Below, one piece after another: positions 9,641-20,382 of a stretch of 64,000 nt of DNA. The notes beneath the pieces were generated by a model that saw only the letters and a list, made by a program, of their open reading frames with translations, made no database searches and was not told the DNA's origin. The translations under genes and the position numbers were made by a program. The stretch is from Ignavibacteriota bacterium (lineage in GTDB: Bacteria > Bacteroidota > Ignavibacteria > Ignavibacteriales > Melioribacteraceae). The DNA lies in contig JADJOX010000005.1 in NCBI GenBank assembly GCA_016713565.1, positions 186,001 to 250,000 of the forward strand. Direction: 5' to 3'. How positions within the stretch are numbered: the first letter of the stretch is position 1; each line of letters begins with the position of its first letter.

Positions 9641-10841
9641 TTATTTTTTTCTTTTTAACAGCTTAAGATTTTTATCAATTAGTTTTTTCCTAATTTGAAC
9701 CGAAGCATAACTTCTTAGTTCATCTTTTGGAGTATTTAAAACATAATCCAATAATATTTCAACCGATGAAACCGCAACGTGCAAACGAGTATCCGATGAA
9801 GCATAATAAATAAAAACATCTCCATTTTCTTTTGCGACCCAGCCATTACTGAAAACAACATTTGAAACATCACCGATTCTTTCTTTTTTAACAGGCGCTA
9901 AAAAATATCCTCCCGGAGACGCTATAACTTTTTCCGGATTATTAAGTTCGGTCAAGAATAAGTATAATACATATCTTAATCCGGCTGCAGTATTTCTAAC
10001 TCCATGCGCAAGCTGAAGCCAGCCTTTTTTGGTTTTAATCGGCGCAGGACCTAAACCGTTTTTAATTTCTTTAATCGTATGATATTGTCTATCGTCAACT
10101 ATAATTTCATTGTCAATTATTGACTTTTCAATATTTGAGCAAACTCCCCATCCTATTCCTCCACCGCTACCCGTTTCAATAAATCCATCTTGCGGGCGAG
10201 TATAAAACGCGTATTTTTTTTTCAATAAATTCAGGATGTAAAACTACATTTCTCTGTTGAGGTGATTTTGTTTTTAAATCGGGTAATCTCTCCCATTTAA
10301 CAAGATCTTTTGTTCTTACAATGCCGCATTGTGCAATCGCACTTGAAGTATCGCTTGCATTTGCATTATTATCTTTTCTTTCGGTGCAAAATAATCCGTA
10401 GATCCAGCCGTCTTCATGTTTAACCAATCTCATATCGTAAACATTTATATCAGGATTTTCAGTTTCGGGCAAATCAATCGGGTAATCCCAAAATTTAAAA
10501 TTATCTATTCCATTCTTTGATTCGGCAATCGCGAAAAATGATTTTCTGTCATTTCCTTCAACTCTTACGCATAGAATTATTTTTCCATTGAACTCAATTG
10601 CGCCGGCATTAAATGCCGCGTTAACGCCAATCCTTTCTAATAAAAAAGGATTAGTCTTGTAATTAAAATCGTATTTCCAAAAAGGCGGAATATGATCTGA
10701 GGTTAAAATAGGATTTTTAAAACGTTTGAATATTCCATTACCTGATTTTAATTCGGTATTTTTTAATTTTATTAATTTGTTATATTCATCAAAAATTACG
10801 GCAGTCTTTTTATCAAACTTTAATTTATTCATTTTCGCCAT
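9641..10841 (-). CDS. GH130_1 mannosylglucose phosphorylase, broken by one frameshift
   Basis: This enzyme would phosphorolyse 4-O-beta-mannosyl-glucose to mannose-1-phosphate and glucose (EC 2.4.1.281 type). The N-terminal part (start 10841) carries NPFLLERIGVNAAFNAGA, the INVYDMRLV block with the general-acid Asp, and RNVVLHPEF. The C-terminal part carries YTRPQDGFIETGSGGGIGWG and GLGPAPIKTKKGWLQLAHGV. The two parts lie in different frames. The break is at a run of nine T (10214-10222; nine A on the coding strand), where eight would restore a continuous 399-residue protein close to the usual 390. The start overlaps the stop of the SSS symporter gene by 17 bp, so the two are translationally coupled. 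There is no signal peptide, so it is cytosolic and works downstream of the epimerase. Confidence 0.85.
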
Positions 10842-12740
10842 ATGATTTTTCTAAATTGTTCCACCAATTAAATTTTAAGATAATAGAAGTTATAACTAAA
10901 ATCACTAAAGCAATCATTAAAGAGTTGTATTCTCTAATCACAAGAAATACCGGGAAAGCCATTAACGTAATTTGCCAAATTATTCCAACAAATATGTTTG
11001 AAATATCTCTTTTAAAATTCTTGTTTGGCTCAAAATTCGGATCTAAAAGTTTAACTTTTTGTAATACAGGATTCCAAAAACCCCAAGGTTTAACCCTTTT
11101 GTAAAACTTTATTAATACTTCATCGCTTTCCGGTTTAGTATATAAAGTAGCAATTAAACAAGCAAGAACTGAAACAATAAAAATAATCGGGAACGAATTC
11201 ATATTTGGATTATTGTGCAATGGGAAATTATCTAGCCAAGGAATTAATTTAAGATTTTCCAGCAATGTTAATACCAATGAAGAAATAATTCCTGAAAACA
11301 TTCCCCAAAAATATCCAAATCCGTTGAATCGCCACCAATACCATTTAAGAATATTTGCAGCGGTATAACTTCCCCAAAGCGAAGCGACAATCCATAAAAC
11401 AATTTGATTCAATGATTCGACAAAGAAGCCAATTGTTATTCCAACAATTACAACTCCGGCAGAAGCAATATAACTCATTGTTACATATTTTTTTGCGGAG
11501 GCATTTGGATTTATATAACGTTTATATATATCATTAACAATATATGCGGGAGCGGCATTTACAGTCGCGGCAAAATTGCTCATGAATGCGGCTATAAATC
11601 CAGTCATTAGTAATCCAAGTAACCCAACGGGAACATATTTGGCAAGAACTTCAGGAAGTATCGCTTCAAAATCCGGTGAAGAAACCGAACTTTTATAAAG
11701 CGCGTCAAAATTTGTTAATGCCAAAACTGTCAGTCCGGTAACTAAAAAATATCTAACAGGATTTAAAACAATACTTACGAGTGAATTCATTTTTGCTGCT
11801 TCAACAGGACTTCTTGTAGATAAAATTCTCTGCATATCGTAGTTTGGAGCCGGACCGGCTGCAGCGACTAAAATTCCCTTAAACAACATCATTCCAAAAA
11901 ACAAACCGAACATTGAATATCCATCGGTATCAATCCAATTGTTAAACGCTGAAACTTTCGTGGCCAAAGATGAAGTGACTGTGCTCCAATCTAAGTTTAA
12001 CCCGGAATCAAAGAAAATATTTGTCCAGCCATTTGGAATTACGCTTCTAATCATTTCCGGTGAAACATTATACATTGCGATAATTCCTATCGCAATTGAT
12101 GAAATGGTAAGGATGCCGTATTGAATAACTTCAGTAAAGACAACGCTGAACATTCCACCTTTAACAACATATAAAGTTGTTATTGCCATTAAAATCAGCG
12201 CGTACAAATTTGTATTTATCTGTGGATATTGAAGCAATAAATTAGGATCAGTTACTAGCGGAGGCAGAAACGCCGAGGCAAATTTTCCAATACCTTTAAA
12301 TCCGTATGATAAAAATCCAATAACGCTTATTAGCGCAAAAATTACCACAATTATATGAGAAAGTGTAGCTCCTTTTCCATTGCCGAATCTTGTGTTAATC
12401 CATTCGGCACCCGTCATTACATTTGACTTTCTTAACCATGGCGATAAATAAACCATAAGGAATATTTGATTAAAGACCGGCCAAAGCCAAGGTATCCAAA
12501 TACTTTTCAAACCGTAAACGGAAAGCCAATAAACTAAAAGCATTGTTCCGGCAATATCAAACATCCCCGAAGCGTCGGAAACGCCAAGAAACCACCATTT
12601 AATTGTATTGCCTCCAAGAAAATAATGGTTAATATTTTTGGATGCTTTTTAGATAAATAAATGCCAAGGAAAATAGTTGAGATTAAATAAATAATTATAA
12701 TCGAAAGGTCAACAACACTTAACTGCATCTTCGGTTCCAT
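10825..12740 (-). CDS. SSS-family sodium/sugar symporter, broken by one frameshift
   Basis: An inner-membrane sodium:solute symporter (SLC5 type) of about 638 residues and 13-15 helices. The N-terminal helix (LSIIIIYLISTIFLGIYLSKK) is in one frame and the rest, including MFDIAGTMLLVYWLSVYG, FMSNFAATVNAAPAYIVND and the C-terminal tail, is in another. Adding one base to the T5 run at 12646-12650 joins them as SKKASKN...HYFLGGNTIKWW, the expected helix-1/2 junction. It is the fifth gene of the mannan operon and overlaps the GH130_1 start, which suggests it imports manno- or cello-oligosaccharides from the periplasm. The substrate is inferred from context only. Confidence 0.82.
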
Positions 12741-12838
12741 TTAGGTTTGCTGTAAAATTTCAAAAATGATGCCATTAATAAATTTAAAAATTTAACTAAA
12801 TAGAAAAGTATTTCAAGACTTTAATAAATTGCTTTTTA

Positions 12839-13972
12839 TCATTTTGATAAAACCATATCAATATTGAAAATATCCGATAATTCATCCGCAAAAATTATCT
12901 TTGGATCATTTTTAAATTCAATGAAATTCTGAGAACACGGATGATTCTTAAATGGCGCGTAAAAATGATTTATATACGCGTTTCTCCATACCATTACAAA
13001 AGAAACATTTACACTGTCACTTTTAAGAACCTTCAGTAATTTTTCTGTCCACCATTTATTATTGGGAATTTTTTCCAATCCGGTTTCGGTAAACGCCGCG
13101 ATTTTATTTTTTTCTCTTGCAATTTTTGTAATCAATTTTAATTTTTTAACAACCGCATCGGTTCCTTCTCCAAGGTCAGTAAAATCCCAATAATTATCCA
13201 TTCCAATCAAATCAACAAAATCATCGCCAGGGAATCGTTCCAAAAATTCAGTATAATTGGTAAAGGTACAATCAGGTGAAAACGCGTAAATAATATTATT
13301 AACATTTAACGTATCTCTAAGATATGTAATTGTGAACCGCCATAAGTTAATAAATTCTTCAGGCGTGCAAAAATGTTCACCCCACCAAAACCAGCTTCCG
13401 TCAAATTCATGAAATGGTCTAAAAATAATTGGTATCAATTTTCCATCTTTGCCAATTAAGTGTTTTGAAAAGTAAGCGATTCGTTTAAGCTCATTTTTAT
13501 AAACATCGTGGTGACTTCCGCCGGGTAAAATATGTTTTACCACAATTGTAGTATCATAAAAACTTCCGCCGGTTACCAAATTGTCTAAATGCCAGGCAAA
13601 AATATTAATTAGTCCGTTATTATAGGCATTTACCGCATGATCTTTTAACCAATCAGGGTTATTATTTTTTTGATAATTTAAATCTGCAAAATCCCAGCCA
13701 ACAATTCCGGGATAACTTCCCGTAACGTCTTTAATATCCGATCTATCCTTATCATCCCGCCATCCAATTCCGTAAGCTGTTGAATGATGATGTCCGAAGA
13801 TTACCGTTGAATCCGGATTCTTCAGCAAATTATAAAATAGCGCAATTGTTCCGAATGTTGCGTTTGTATCAATGAGTTTTGCGTCTAATTTTTCTTGAAT
13901 TATTTTGCTTTCATTTTGATAGGTACAAGCAGCAATAAAAAACGGAATCAGTAAAAGTACTTTATATTTCAT
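12839..13972 (-). CDS. GH26 endo-beta-1,4-mannanase lipoprotein
   Basis: A clan-A retaining mannanase of 377 residues. The sequence from the ATG at 13972 gives a short lipoprotein signal (KYKVLLLIPFFIAAC) with the lipidated Cys at residue 16; an in-frame ATG at 14011 would bury this signal, so it is not used. GH26 hallmarks are FGHHHSTAYGIGW, FRPFHEFDGSWFWWG with the acid/base Glu near residue 189, IGMDNYWDF, and AAFTETGLE with the nucleophile Glu near 296. It would cut beta-mannan into mannobiose or longer oligosaccharides at the periplasmic or outer-membrane face. It lies between the SSS symporter and the aldo/keto reductase genes in one operon. Confidence 0.9.
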   Translation of the reverse strand: MKYKVLLLIPFFIAACTYQNESKIIQEKLDAKLIDTNATFGTIALFYNLLKNPDSTVIFGHHHSTAYGIGWRDDKDRSDIKDVTGSYPGIVGWDFADLNYQKNNNPDWLKDHAVNAYNNGLINIFAWHLDNLVTGGSFYDTTIVVKHILPGGSHHDVYKNELKRIAYFSKHLIGKDGKLIPIIFRPFHEFDGSWFWWGEHFCTPEEFINLWRFTITYLRDTLNVNNIIYAFSPDCTFTNYTEFLERFPGDDFVDLIGMDNYWDFTDLGEGTDAVVKKLKLITKIAREKNKIAAFTETGLEKIPNNKWWTEKLLKVLKSDSVNVSFVMVWRNAYINHFYAPFKNHPCSQNFIEFKNDPKIIFADELSDIFNIDMVLSK

Positions 13973-14037
13973 TAATTTTAGAAAATTTAGAGTTTTAAAA
14001 TTTATATTCATTAATCAAAACATGGTAGAAAACGAAA

Positions 14038-15036
14038 TTAGTTGTTTCGCCAATCAAAATCATGTTCGGGTTTGTTGTCCAAAATAGTTTCTATTTTTTC
14101 TAATATTTCATTATCAAGAAGTTCAACAATATTTAATGAGTTCATATTTGTTTTTACTTGTTCCGGTTTTGAAGCGCCAGTTATTACCGTACTAACATTT
14201 TTATTTAGCAAGCACCATGCAATTGCCATTTCTGAAATTGAGCAATTAATTTCCTTTGCTATTTTCTCTAATTCAATTACTTTTTTAATTTGATGTTTAC
14301 CGTTCTCACTTTCAAATCTTTCTTTTAACCATTCATATCCATTTAATGATAATCTTGAATTTTTTGGAATTCCGTTATTATATTTTCCGGTTAATATTCC
14401 GCTTGCAAGTGGACTCCAAATTGTTGTGCCTAATCCAATTTTAGTATATAGGTCGGCAAATTCTTTTTCAACTTTGTCTCTTACGAACATATTATATTGA
14501 GGCTGTTCCATAACGGGTGGAATTAAATGTTCTCTCCTGGCAATTTCATAAGCTTCCATCAATTGAACCGCTGTCCATTCGCTTGTACCCCAATAAAAAG
14601 CTTTACCTTGATTAATCAGCACATTCATAGCCCTAACAGTTTCTTCAATCGGCGTATAAAAATCGGGACGATGACAAAATAATAGATCAACATATTCAGT
14701 CTGCATTCTTTTTAATGACGCATTAGTTCCTTCTATAGTATGCTTAAACGATAATCCTCTGTCATTTGGTCCTCTTCCGCCCCAAAATATTTTAGTTGAT
14801 AAAACTAAATCTGATCTTTTCCAACCGAAATCTTTAATTATTTCTCCCATCATTGATTCTGATTTACCGGCTGCGTAACCTTCGGCATTATCAAAAAAAT
14901 TAACGCCGAAATCATATGCCGTCTTCATACAATTTGAAGCGACTTTTTTGTCGACTTGTTCACTAAAAGTGACCCATGAACCAAAGGAAAGTGCTGAAAC
15001 TTTTAACCCTGTTTTACCTAGAAATCTATATTCCAT
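14038..15036 (-). CDS. Aldo/keto reductase (voltage-gated K-channel beta-subunit-like)
   Basis: A 332-residue TIM-barrel NADPH-dependent oxidoreductase. The catalytic tetrad is visible: Asp and Tyr in FFDNAEGYAAGKSE, Lys in VLSTKIFWGG and His in LLFCHRPD. The C-terminal NADP-binding stretch VITGASKPEQV is also present. The family usually reduces sugar or other aldehydes and ketones. It sits 25-26 bp from its operon neighbours (GH130_2 upstream, GH26 downstream), so it probably handles a sugar derived from mannan, but the substrate cannot be read from the sequence. Confidence 0.88.
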   Translation of the reverse strand: MEYRFLGKTGLKVSALSFGSWVTFSEQVDKKVASNCMKTAYDFGVNFFDNAEGYAAGKSESMMGEIIKDFGWKRSDLVLSTKIFWGGRGPNDRGLSFKHTIEGTNASLKRMQTEYVDLLFCHRPDFYTPIEETVRAMNVLINQGKAFYWGTSEWTAVQLMEAYEIARREHLIPPVMEQPQYNMFVRDKVEKEFADLYTKIGLGTTIWSPLASGILTGKYNNGIPKNSRLSLNGYEWLKERFESENGKHQIKKVIELEKIAKEINCSISEMAIAWCLLNKNVSTVITGASKPEQVKTNMNSLNIVELLDNEILEKIETILDNKPEHDFDWRNN

Positions 15037-15061
15037 TTTTGTCTCAATTTTAAATTATTAT

Positions 15062-16054
15062 TTAAACAACTTCCGAGTTTTTTTTAATATAATCTATTAG
15101 TTCATTAACTTGAGCAAATGCAATGGCTGTATATGTATCGGCAGCACCGTAATAAATTGCGATTCTTCCGGTTTGTGCGTCATATAAATTAGCGCATGGA
15201 AAAACCACATTCTGTACAAAACCGATTGTTTCATAATCCTTTTCGGGAGTTAATAAATAGTCCCTTGTTCTATACAAAACCTTATTTGGAATTTCCAAAT
15301 CCAGAATTACAGCGCCAAAACTGTATACAAATCCATTACACGTATTTGAAACGCCGTGATAAAATAATAACCAGCCTTCCGTTGTTTCAATTGGAATCGG
15401 ACCCGCTCCAATTTTTGTACCTTGCCACCAGCCTTGTCCGCCTTTTCCCATCACGTGTTTATGTTTTCCCCAATAAATTAAATCCGGACTTTCACTTATA
15501 TAAATATCTCCAAATGGAGTATGTCCCGTATCGCTTGGTCTGCTTAACAGATAATATTTTCCGTTTATTTTTCTTGGAAATAAAACACCGTTTCTGTTAT
15601 AAGGTAATAATGGATTTGGCATTCTGACAAAAGTTTTAAAATCTGTTGTTCTTCCAAGTCCGATTGATGGGCCTTTCATATCATCACACCAAGTTATATA
15701 ATAAGTACCATCTATATTTACAACTCTTGGATCGTAAGCATAACTTGTCGGATTCGGACTTCCATTTTCAACTATCCAATTTATCGGTTCCGTGTTCAAA
15801 TCTATTTTAATTCCGTCTTCACTTGTTCCTGCAAATAAAGTTGCTCTGCCATTTTTTTTATCTGCTCTAAAAACTCCGGCAAATTTTTCATTATAAGGAA
15901 CGATTGCACTGTTATATACTCTTGCTGCTTTCGGAATTGGATTCCAGCCTAAAATCGGATTTCCGGAAAACCTCCAAACAAAATCAGCGCAGTTTTTTGG
16001 TTTATCTTCCCAAGGAATATTTGGAAGTGAATTTCCAATAATAATCTTATCCAT
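15062..16054 (-). CDS. GH130_2 beta-mannoside phosphorylase
   Basis: A 330-residue five-bladed beta-propeller phosphorylase. GH130 signatures are FRADKKNGRATLFAGTS, the SYAYDPRVVNIDGTYYITWCDD block with the proton-relay Asp, IGLGRTTDFKTF, GKGGQGWWQGTKIGAGPIPI and WLLFYHGV. Subfamily 2 members act on beta-1,4-manno-oligosaccharides or on Man-beta-1,4-GlcNAc, giving mannose-1-phosphate. The operon (GH26, epimerase, GH130_1) favours beta-1,4-manno-oligosaccharide phosphorylase. No signal peptide is present, so it is cytosolic. It is the second gene of the operon, after the MFS symporter, and its frame is intact, unlike GH130_1. Confidence 0.85.
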   Translation of the reverse strand: MDKIIIGNSLPNIPWEDKPKNCADFVWRFSGNPILGWNPIPKAARVYNSAIVPYNEKFAGVFRADKKNGRATLFAGTSEDGIKIDLNTEPINWIVENGSPNPTSYAYDPRVVNIDGTYYITWCDDMKGPSIGLGRTTDFKTFVRMPNPLLPYNRNGVLFPRKINGKYYLLSRPSDTGHTPFGDIYISESPDLIYWGKHKHVMGKGGQGWWQGTKIGAGPIPIETTEGWLLFYHGVSNTCNGFVYSFGAVILDLEIPNKVLYRTRDYLLTPEKDYETIGFVQNVVFPCANLYDAQTGRIAIYYGAADTYTAIAFAQVNELIDYIKKNSEVV

Positions 16055-16136
16055 GTTTGACCACTTTTATAATAATTGCCAATAAATTATCATGTGATTA
16101 TATTTTATATAGACTATAAAAAATCTAAAAAAAATT

Positions 16137-17551
16137 CTAATTTGCTGAAAACTGATTCTCTGCTAATTGTCTTCTTTGTATAAGTTCAGTTTCAATTTCA
16201 TGAACTTTTTTCTCATCAAGCGGATAAAACATGAAACTTATAATTGCCAAAACACCAAACGCTGCCGGAATTAAGCTAAACAATAAAATTAAACCATCAA
16301 TGCTTTCTTGCGATTGTACTTGATTTGGTTCAAACCCGACTTGAGCCATTAAAGTTAGAGCGGCAAAAGAACCTACAGCCCAGCCGAATTTCTGCGACAT
16401 TGTTGACGCAGAGAATACCAAGCCGGTTGTCCTTCTTCCTCGTTTCCATTCATTGTAATCAGCAGTATCAGCATACATCGCCCAAACTAGCACGCTTAAA
16501 GGACCGCCTGTAAATGAACCGATAATTTGTAAAAAGAATATCAAACCTAATTGTTCGGGTCTGCAAAAATAAAATCCAGCTGTTCCAATAACTGCAATAA
16601 CAAAGTAAAGAAAAATGTTCTTTTCTTTCCCAATTTATTTGAAACGTAACTAACAGCCAATACACCGAGAAATGAAGAAAATTGTCCAATTGTATTGAAC
16701 ACAGATGTTATTGCGTTAAAGTCATAAGATGCTTTTTCCATAAACGGCAGATCAACTTCTTGCGTACCAACAAAATATTTGAAATAATGTACTGTTACGC
16801 TGCTTCTTACGGCAACAAAAAGTATAAACATTATTGTTGTAACTAAAAGTATCAACCAAGGTTTGTTTGTAACCAATTCGTAAAAATCTTGCTTAATAGA
16901 AGATTTCTGATTTTTGGGCGGCTGAACTCTTTCCTTGGTGCCGAAAAATGTAATTAAGAAAAATACAATTGCCGCAATTCCGTAAATAATAAAAGCAGAT
17001 TGCCAACCTTTAGCATCATTTCCATCACCTAGAATTTGAACCAAAGGCAAAAGTGTTGCAGAAACAATAATGCCGGCAGAAAACGCAAATAAGAATTTAA
17101 ATGAGGAAACTGAAGTTCTTTCGTTTGAGTTGGGAGTTATTACACCTAACAACGCTGTATAAGGTATGTTAATTGCGGTATATAACATCATGATCAAAAA
17201 GAAAGTTATATAAGCCCAAGTAATTTTTCCGCCTTCGTCAAGATCCGGTACTGTAAATGCTAGAACTCCAGCAACAGCAAACGGAATACATATCCACAAT
17301 AAGTAAGGCCTGAAATGTCCCCATTTTGTATTTGTTCTATCAGCAATAATGCCCATCATTGGATCGTTAATTCCATCCCAAATTCTGCTTAATAAAAACA
17401 TTGTTGCGACCGTAGCAGCGGGAATTAAAAATACATCTGTATAAAAATAAGTTAGGTACAGCATAAAGGTTTGCCAATACAGAACTGAAGCCAGATCTCC
17501 AAATCCATACGCAAATTTTTCTTTAAATCTTAATTTTCCACTTTCATTCAT
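16137..17551 (-). CDS. GPH-type MFS sugar/cation symporter, broken by one frameshift
   Basis: A 12-helix transporter of about 471 residues of the glycoside-pentoside-hexuronide:cation symporter family. The N-terminal part has FAYGFGDLASVLYW, SRIWDGINDPMMGIIADRT and WGHFRPYLLW, all typical GPH motifs. The C-terminal part has VWAMYADTADYNEWKRGRR and GLVFSASTMSQKFGWAVG. Adding one base in the T4 run at 16621-16624 joins the two parts into KLGKKKNIFLYF and on. It is the first gene of the mannan operon and so probably imports mannobiose, cellobiose or mixed oligosaccharides. The divergent promoter region at 17552-17824 carries several inverted repeats. Confidence 0.85.
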
Positions 17552-17617
17552 GATATCTCTGACGTTTTGTTTTTGGAATAATTATTGCAATTCAGATCAA
17601 AGAGATTTTGGTTTTAT

Positions 17618-17700
17618 TGACATATAAAAAAGTAATTACTAATTATTTCAAAATTCGTACCACGTATTTTAATTCAAATAACACGAATTTTTATATGTCA
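17618..17700. promoter_or_regulatory. Nested inverted repeats in the MFS/GH94 divergent promoter
   Basis: The outer pair is TGACATATAAAAA at 17618-17630 and TTTTTATATGTCA at 17688-17700, a perfect 13-bp inverted repeat. The inner pair is AAAATTCGT at 17650-17658 and ACGAATTTT at 17683-17691, also perfect. The two right arms overlap, so 17683-17700 can pair with either left arm. This may be a looping operator or alternative binding sites; nothing in the flanking genes identifies a regulator. Confidence 0.4.
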
Positions 17701-17755
17701 CTGAGGCAAATATCTTGACCAATGAATTTTACAATCATAAAGATACAATTTACTT

Positions 17756-17789
17756 TTATTCTTATGATATATAATTATCAAACTGATAA
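17756..17789 (+). promoter_or_regulatory. Pair of palindromic operator-like sites between MFS and GH94 genes
   Basis: The site at 17775-17789 reads TTATCAAACTGATAA, a perfect 6-3-6 palindrome. A weaker copy, TTATTCTTATGATAT, lies at 17756-17770, 19 bp centre to centre. The pair is 36-69 bp upstream of the GH94 start and about 205-240 bp from the MFS start. A leftward -7-like CAAATATC at 17707-17714 lies 56 bp from the nearer centre, so the pair may act on the leftward mannan operon as well. Confidence 0.55.
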
Positions 17790-17824
17790 AATAATTTAAT
17801 AATAATTTTTCTTAAGGACTAAAT

Positions 17825-20259
17825 ATGAAATATGGTTTTTTTGACGATGAAAAAAGAGAATACGTTATTACAAATTATAAGACACCTTATCCTTGGATAA
17901 ATTATTTGGGTAATGATAACTTTTTTTCTTTAATATCAAATACTTCTGGCGGCTATAGTTTTTATAAAGATGCTTTACTAAGAAGAATAACAAGGTTTAG
18001 ATACAATAATGTTCCTATTGATAATGGTGGAAAATACTTTTACGTAAAAGATGAAAATGATTTTTGGTCTCCCGGCTGGAAACCGGTCAAATCCGAAATT
18101 GATAATTACTCGTGCAGACACGGATTAGGTTATTCTATTATTAAAGGAACAAGGAATTTTATTCAAACAGAAATTTTGTTTTTTGTCCCCTTGCAAAAAA
18201 ATTGTGAAATACAAAAAGTTAAACTTTCCAATCTAAGCAACAAACCTAAATCAATAAAATTATTTTCATTTATAGAATTTGCTCTTTGGAACGCGCAGGA
18301 TGATCAAACCAATTTCCAAAGAAATTTTTCTACAGGTGAAGTGGAAGTTAAGGACTCAGTTATTTATCATAAAACCGAATATAAAGAAAGAAGAAACCAT
18401 TATGCGTTTTACTCAGTAAATTCTGAAATAAATGGATTTGATACTGACAGAGACTCATTTTTTGGATTATATAATGGATTTGATGAACCGGATGCGGTTG
18501 TTCAAGGTATGTCAAGAAATTCAATAGCGCATGGCTGGTCAACGATTGCTTCACACCAAATTGATGTATCTCTTAAGCCAAATGAAGAGAAAGAATTTAT
18601 TTTCATACTGGGATATGTTGAAAATGAAGAAGACAGAAAGTGGGAATCAAAAGGAATTGTTAATAAAGAAAAAGCGGTTCAACTAATAAATGAATTTTCA
18701 AATCCTGCTTCGGTTAATACCGCTTTAGAGAATTTGAATAATTACTGGAATTCGCTTTTATCAATTTATCAAATTAAAAGTAATGATGAAAAATTAGATC
18801 GAATGGTTAATATTTGGAATCAGTATCAATGTATGATCACTTTCAATATGTCCAGAAGCGCTTCATATTTTGAAAGCGGAATTGGAAGAGGAATGGGATT
18901 CAGAGATTCCAATCAAGATTTGATCGGATTCGTACATCAAATTCCGGATAAAGCTCGTGAAAGAATATTAGATATTGCCGCGACTCAATTCGAAGATGGC
19001 GGCGCTTATCATCAATATCAGCCATTGACAAAAAAAGGGAATAACACAATTGGCGGTAATTTTAATGACGATCCTCTTTGGCTTATTTTATCAACAACAA
19101 CTTATATCAAAGAAACCGGAGATTGGTCAATTTTACATGAACAAGTTCCATTTGATAATGATGAAACAAAATCTCAAATTTTATTTGAACATTTGAAAAG
19201 GTCGTTTTATCACGTCGTAAATAATTTGGGTCCGCATAAACTTCCATTGATTGGCAGAGCCGACTGGAATGATTGCCTGAATTTAAATTGCTTTTCTAAA
19301 AATCCAGATGAGTCATTTCAAACGACAGAAAATAAAAGAGGCGGTGCCGCGGAATCAATATTTATAGCGGGAATGTTTGTGCTTTATGGTAATGAATTTG
19401 TTGAGCTTTGCCGGCAAATTAATAAAACAGATGAAGCTGAAAAAGCATTAGTCCATATTAAAGATATGAAAAATGCTATTGATAAATTCGGCTGGGATGG
19501 AGACTGGTTTTTACGAGCTTATGATTTTTATGGCGAAAAAATCGGTAGTAAAGAAAATGAAGAAGGTAAAATATTTATTGAGACGCAGGGAATTTGTACG
19601 ATGGCGGAAATTGGGAAAGATGACGGTCGTGCAAAAATCGCGTTAGATTCTGTAAAAAATATTTAGACTGTGAATACGGAATTGTGCTAAATAATCCGGC
19701 ATTTACAAAATATCATATTAACATGGGTGAAATTTCTACTTATCCCGCCGGTTATAAAGAAAACGCCGGTATTTTTTGTCATAATAATCCTTGGATAATA
19801 ATTGGTGAAACGATTTTAGGAAATGGAAACAGAGCATTTGAATATTATAAGAAAATTGCACCTTCATATTTGGAAAACATAAGTGATTTGCACAAAACAG
19901 AGCCTTACGTTTATTCTCAGATGATTGCGGGAAAAGACGCACATAAACCAGGAGAAGCTAAAAATTCTTGGTTAACGGGAACGGCCGCTTGGAATTATTA
20001 TGCTTTAACACAATATATTTTGGGAATTCAGCCGCAGTATAACGGATTGAAAATTGATCCGTGTATTCCAAATGATTGGGATGGATTTAAGATTCAAAGA
20101 AAATTCAGAAACTCGATTTACAATATCGATATTAAAAATCCGAATCATGTTTCAAAAGGCATTGTTCATATTTTATTAAATGCTAAAATTATTGAAGGAA
20201 ATGTTATCCCAATTATGGAAAAAGGAAGTGAAAATTTTATTGAAGTAATAATGAGTTAA
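17825..20259 (+). CDS. GH94 cellobiose phosphorylase-like enzyme, broken by one frameshift
   Basis: This enzyme would convert cellobiose plus phosphate to glucose-1-phosphate and glucose in the cytosol. The N-terminal beta-sandwich begins MKYGFFDDEKREYVITNYKT and carries SFYKDALLRRITRFRY. The (alpha/alpha)6 barrel carries GIGRGMGFRDSNQDLIGFVH, DGGAYHQYQPLTKKGNN and IGRADWNDCLNL, with candidate catalytic Asp480/Asp483. Reading stops after residue 613 and resumes with NNPAFTKYHINMGEISTYP, GIFCHNNPW and AWNYYALTQYILGIQP. One extra A in the A6 run at 19654-19659 joins them into 811 residues, the usual family length. It is divergent from the mannan operon. Its presence suggests that glucomannan, not only pure mannan, is degraded. 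Confidence 0.87.
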
Positions 20260-20382
20260 CATATAATTTATGAAATTATTTCTGCTCGTCAAGCTGTTAC
20301 AAAGACTTTTGGGATCAGCAACTTAAATCTCGAAACAAGTTCGGCACGACATAAGTTCACAGAAAACATTATTAGAATAAAA
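20260..20382. other. Convergent gap between GH94 and GH5 genes
   Basis: This 123-bp gap separates two convergent genes. No strong hairpin with a T-run was found on either strand, so no terminator is called. Confidence 0.4.

Noticed and set aside
10176..10841. GH130 as two separate half-proteins
   Set aside because: The halves join exactly across a homopolymer into a normal-length enzyme, and neither half would fold alone.
20260..20382. Terminator between GH94 and the Tat-signal GH5 gene
   Set aside because: No stem longer than a few pairs with a following T-run was found.
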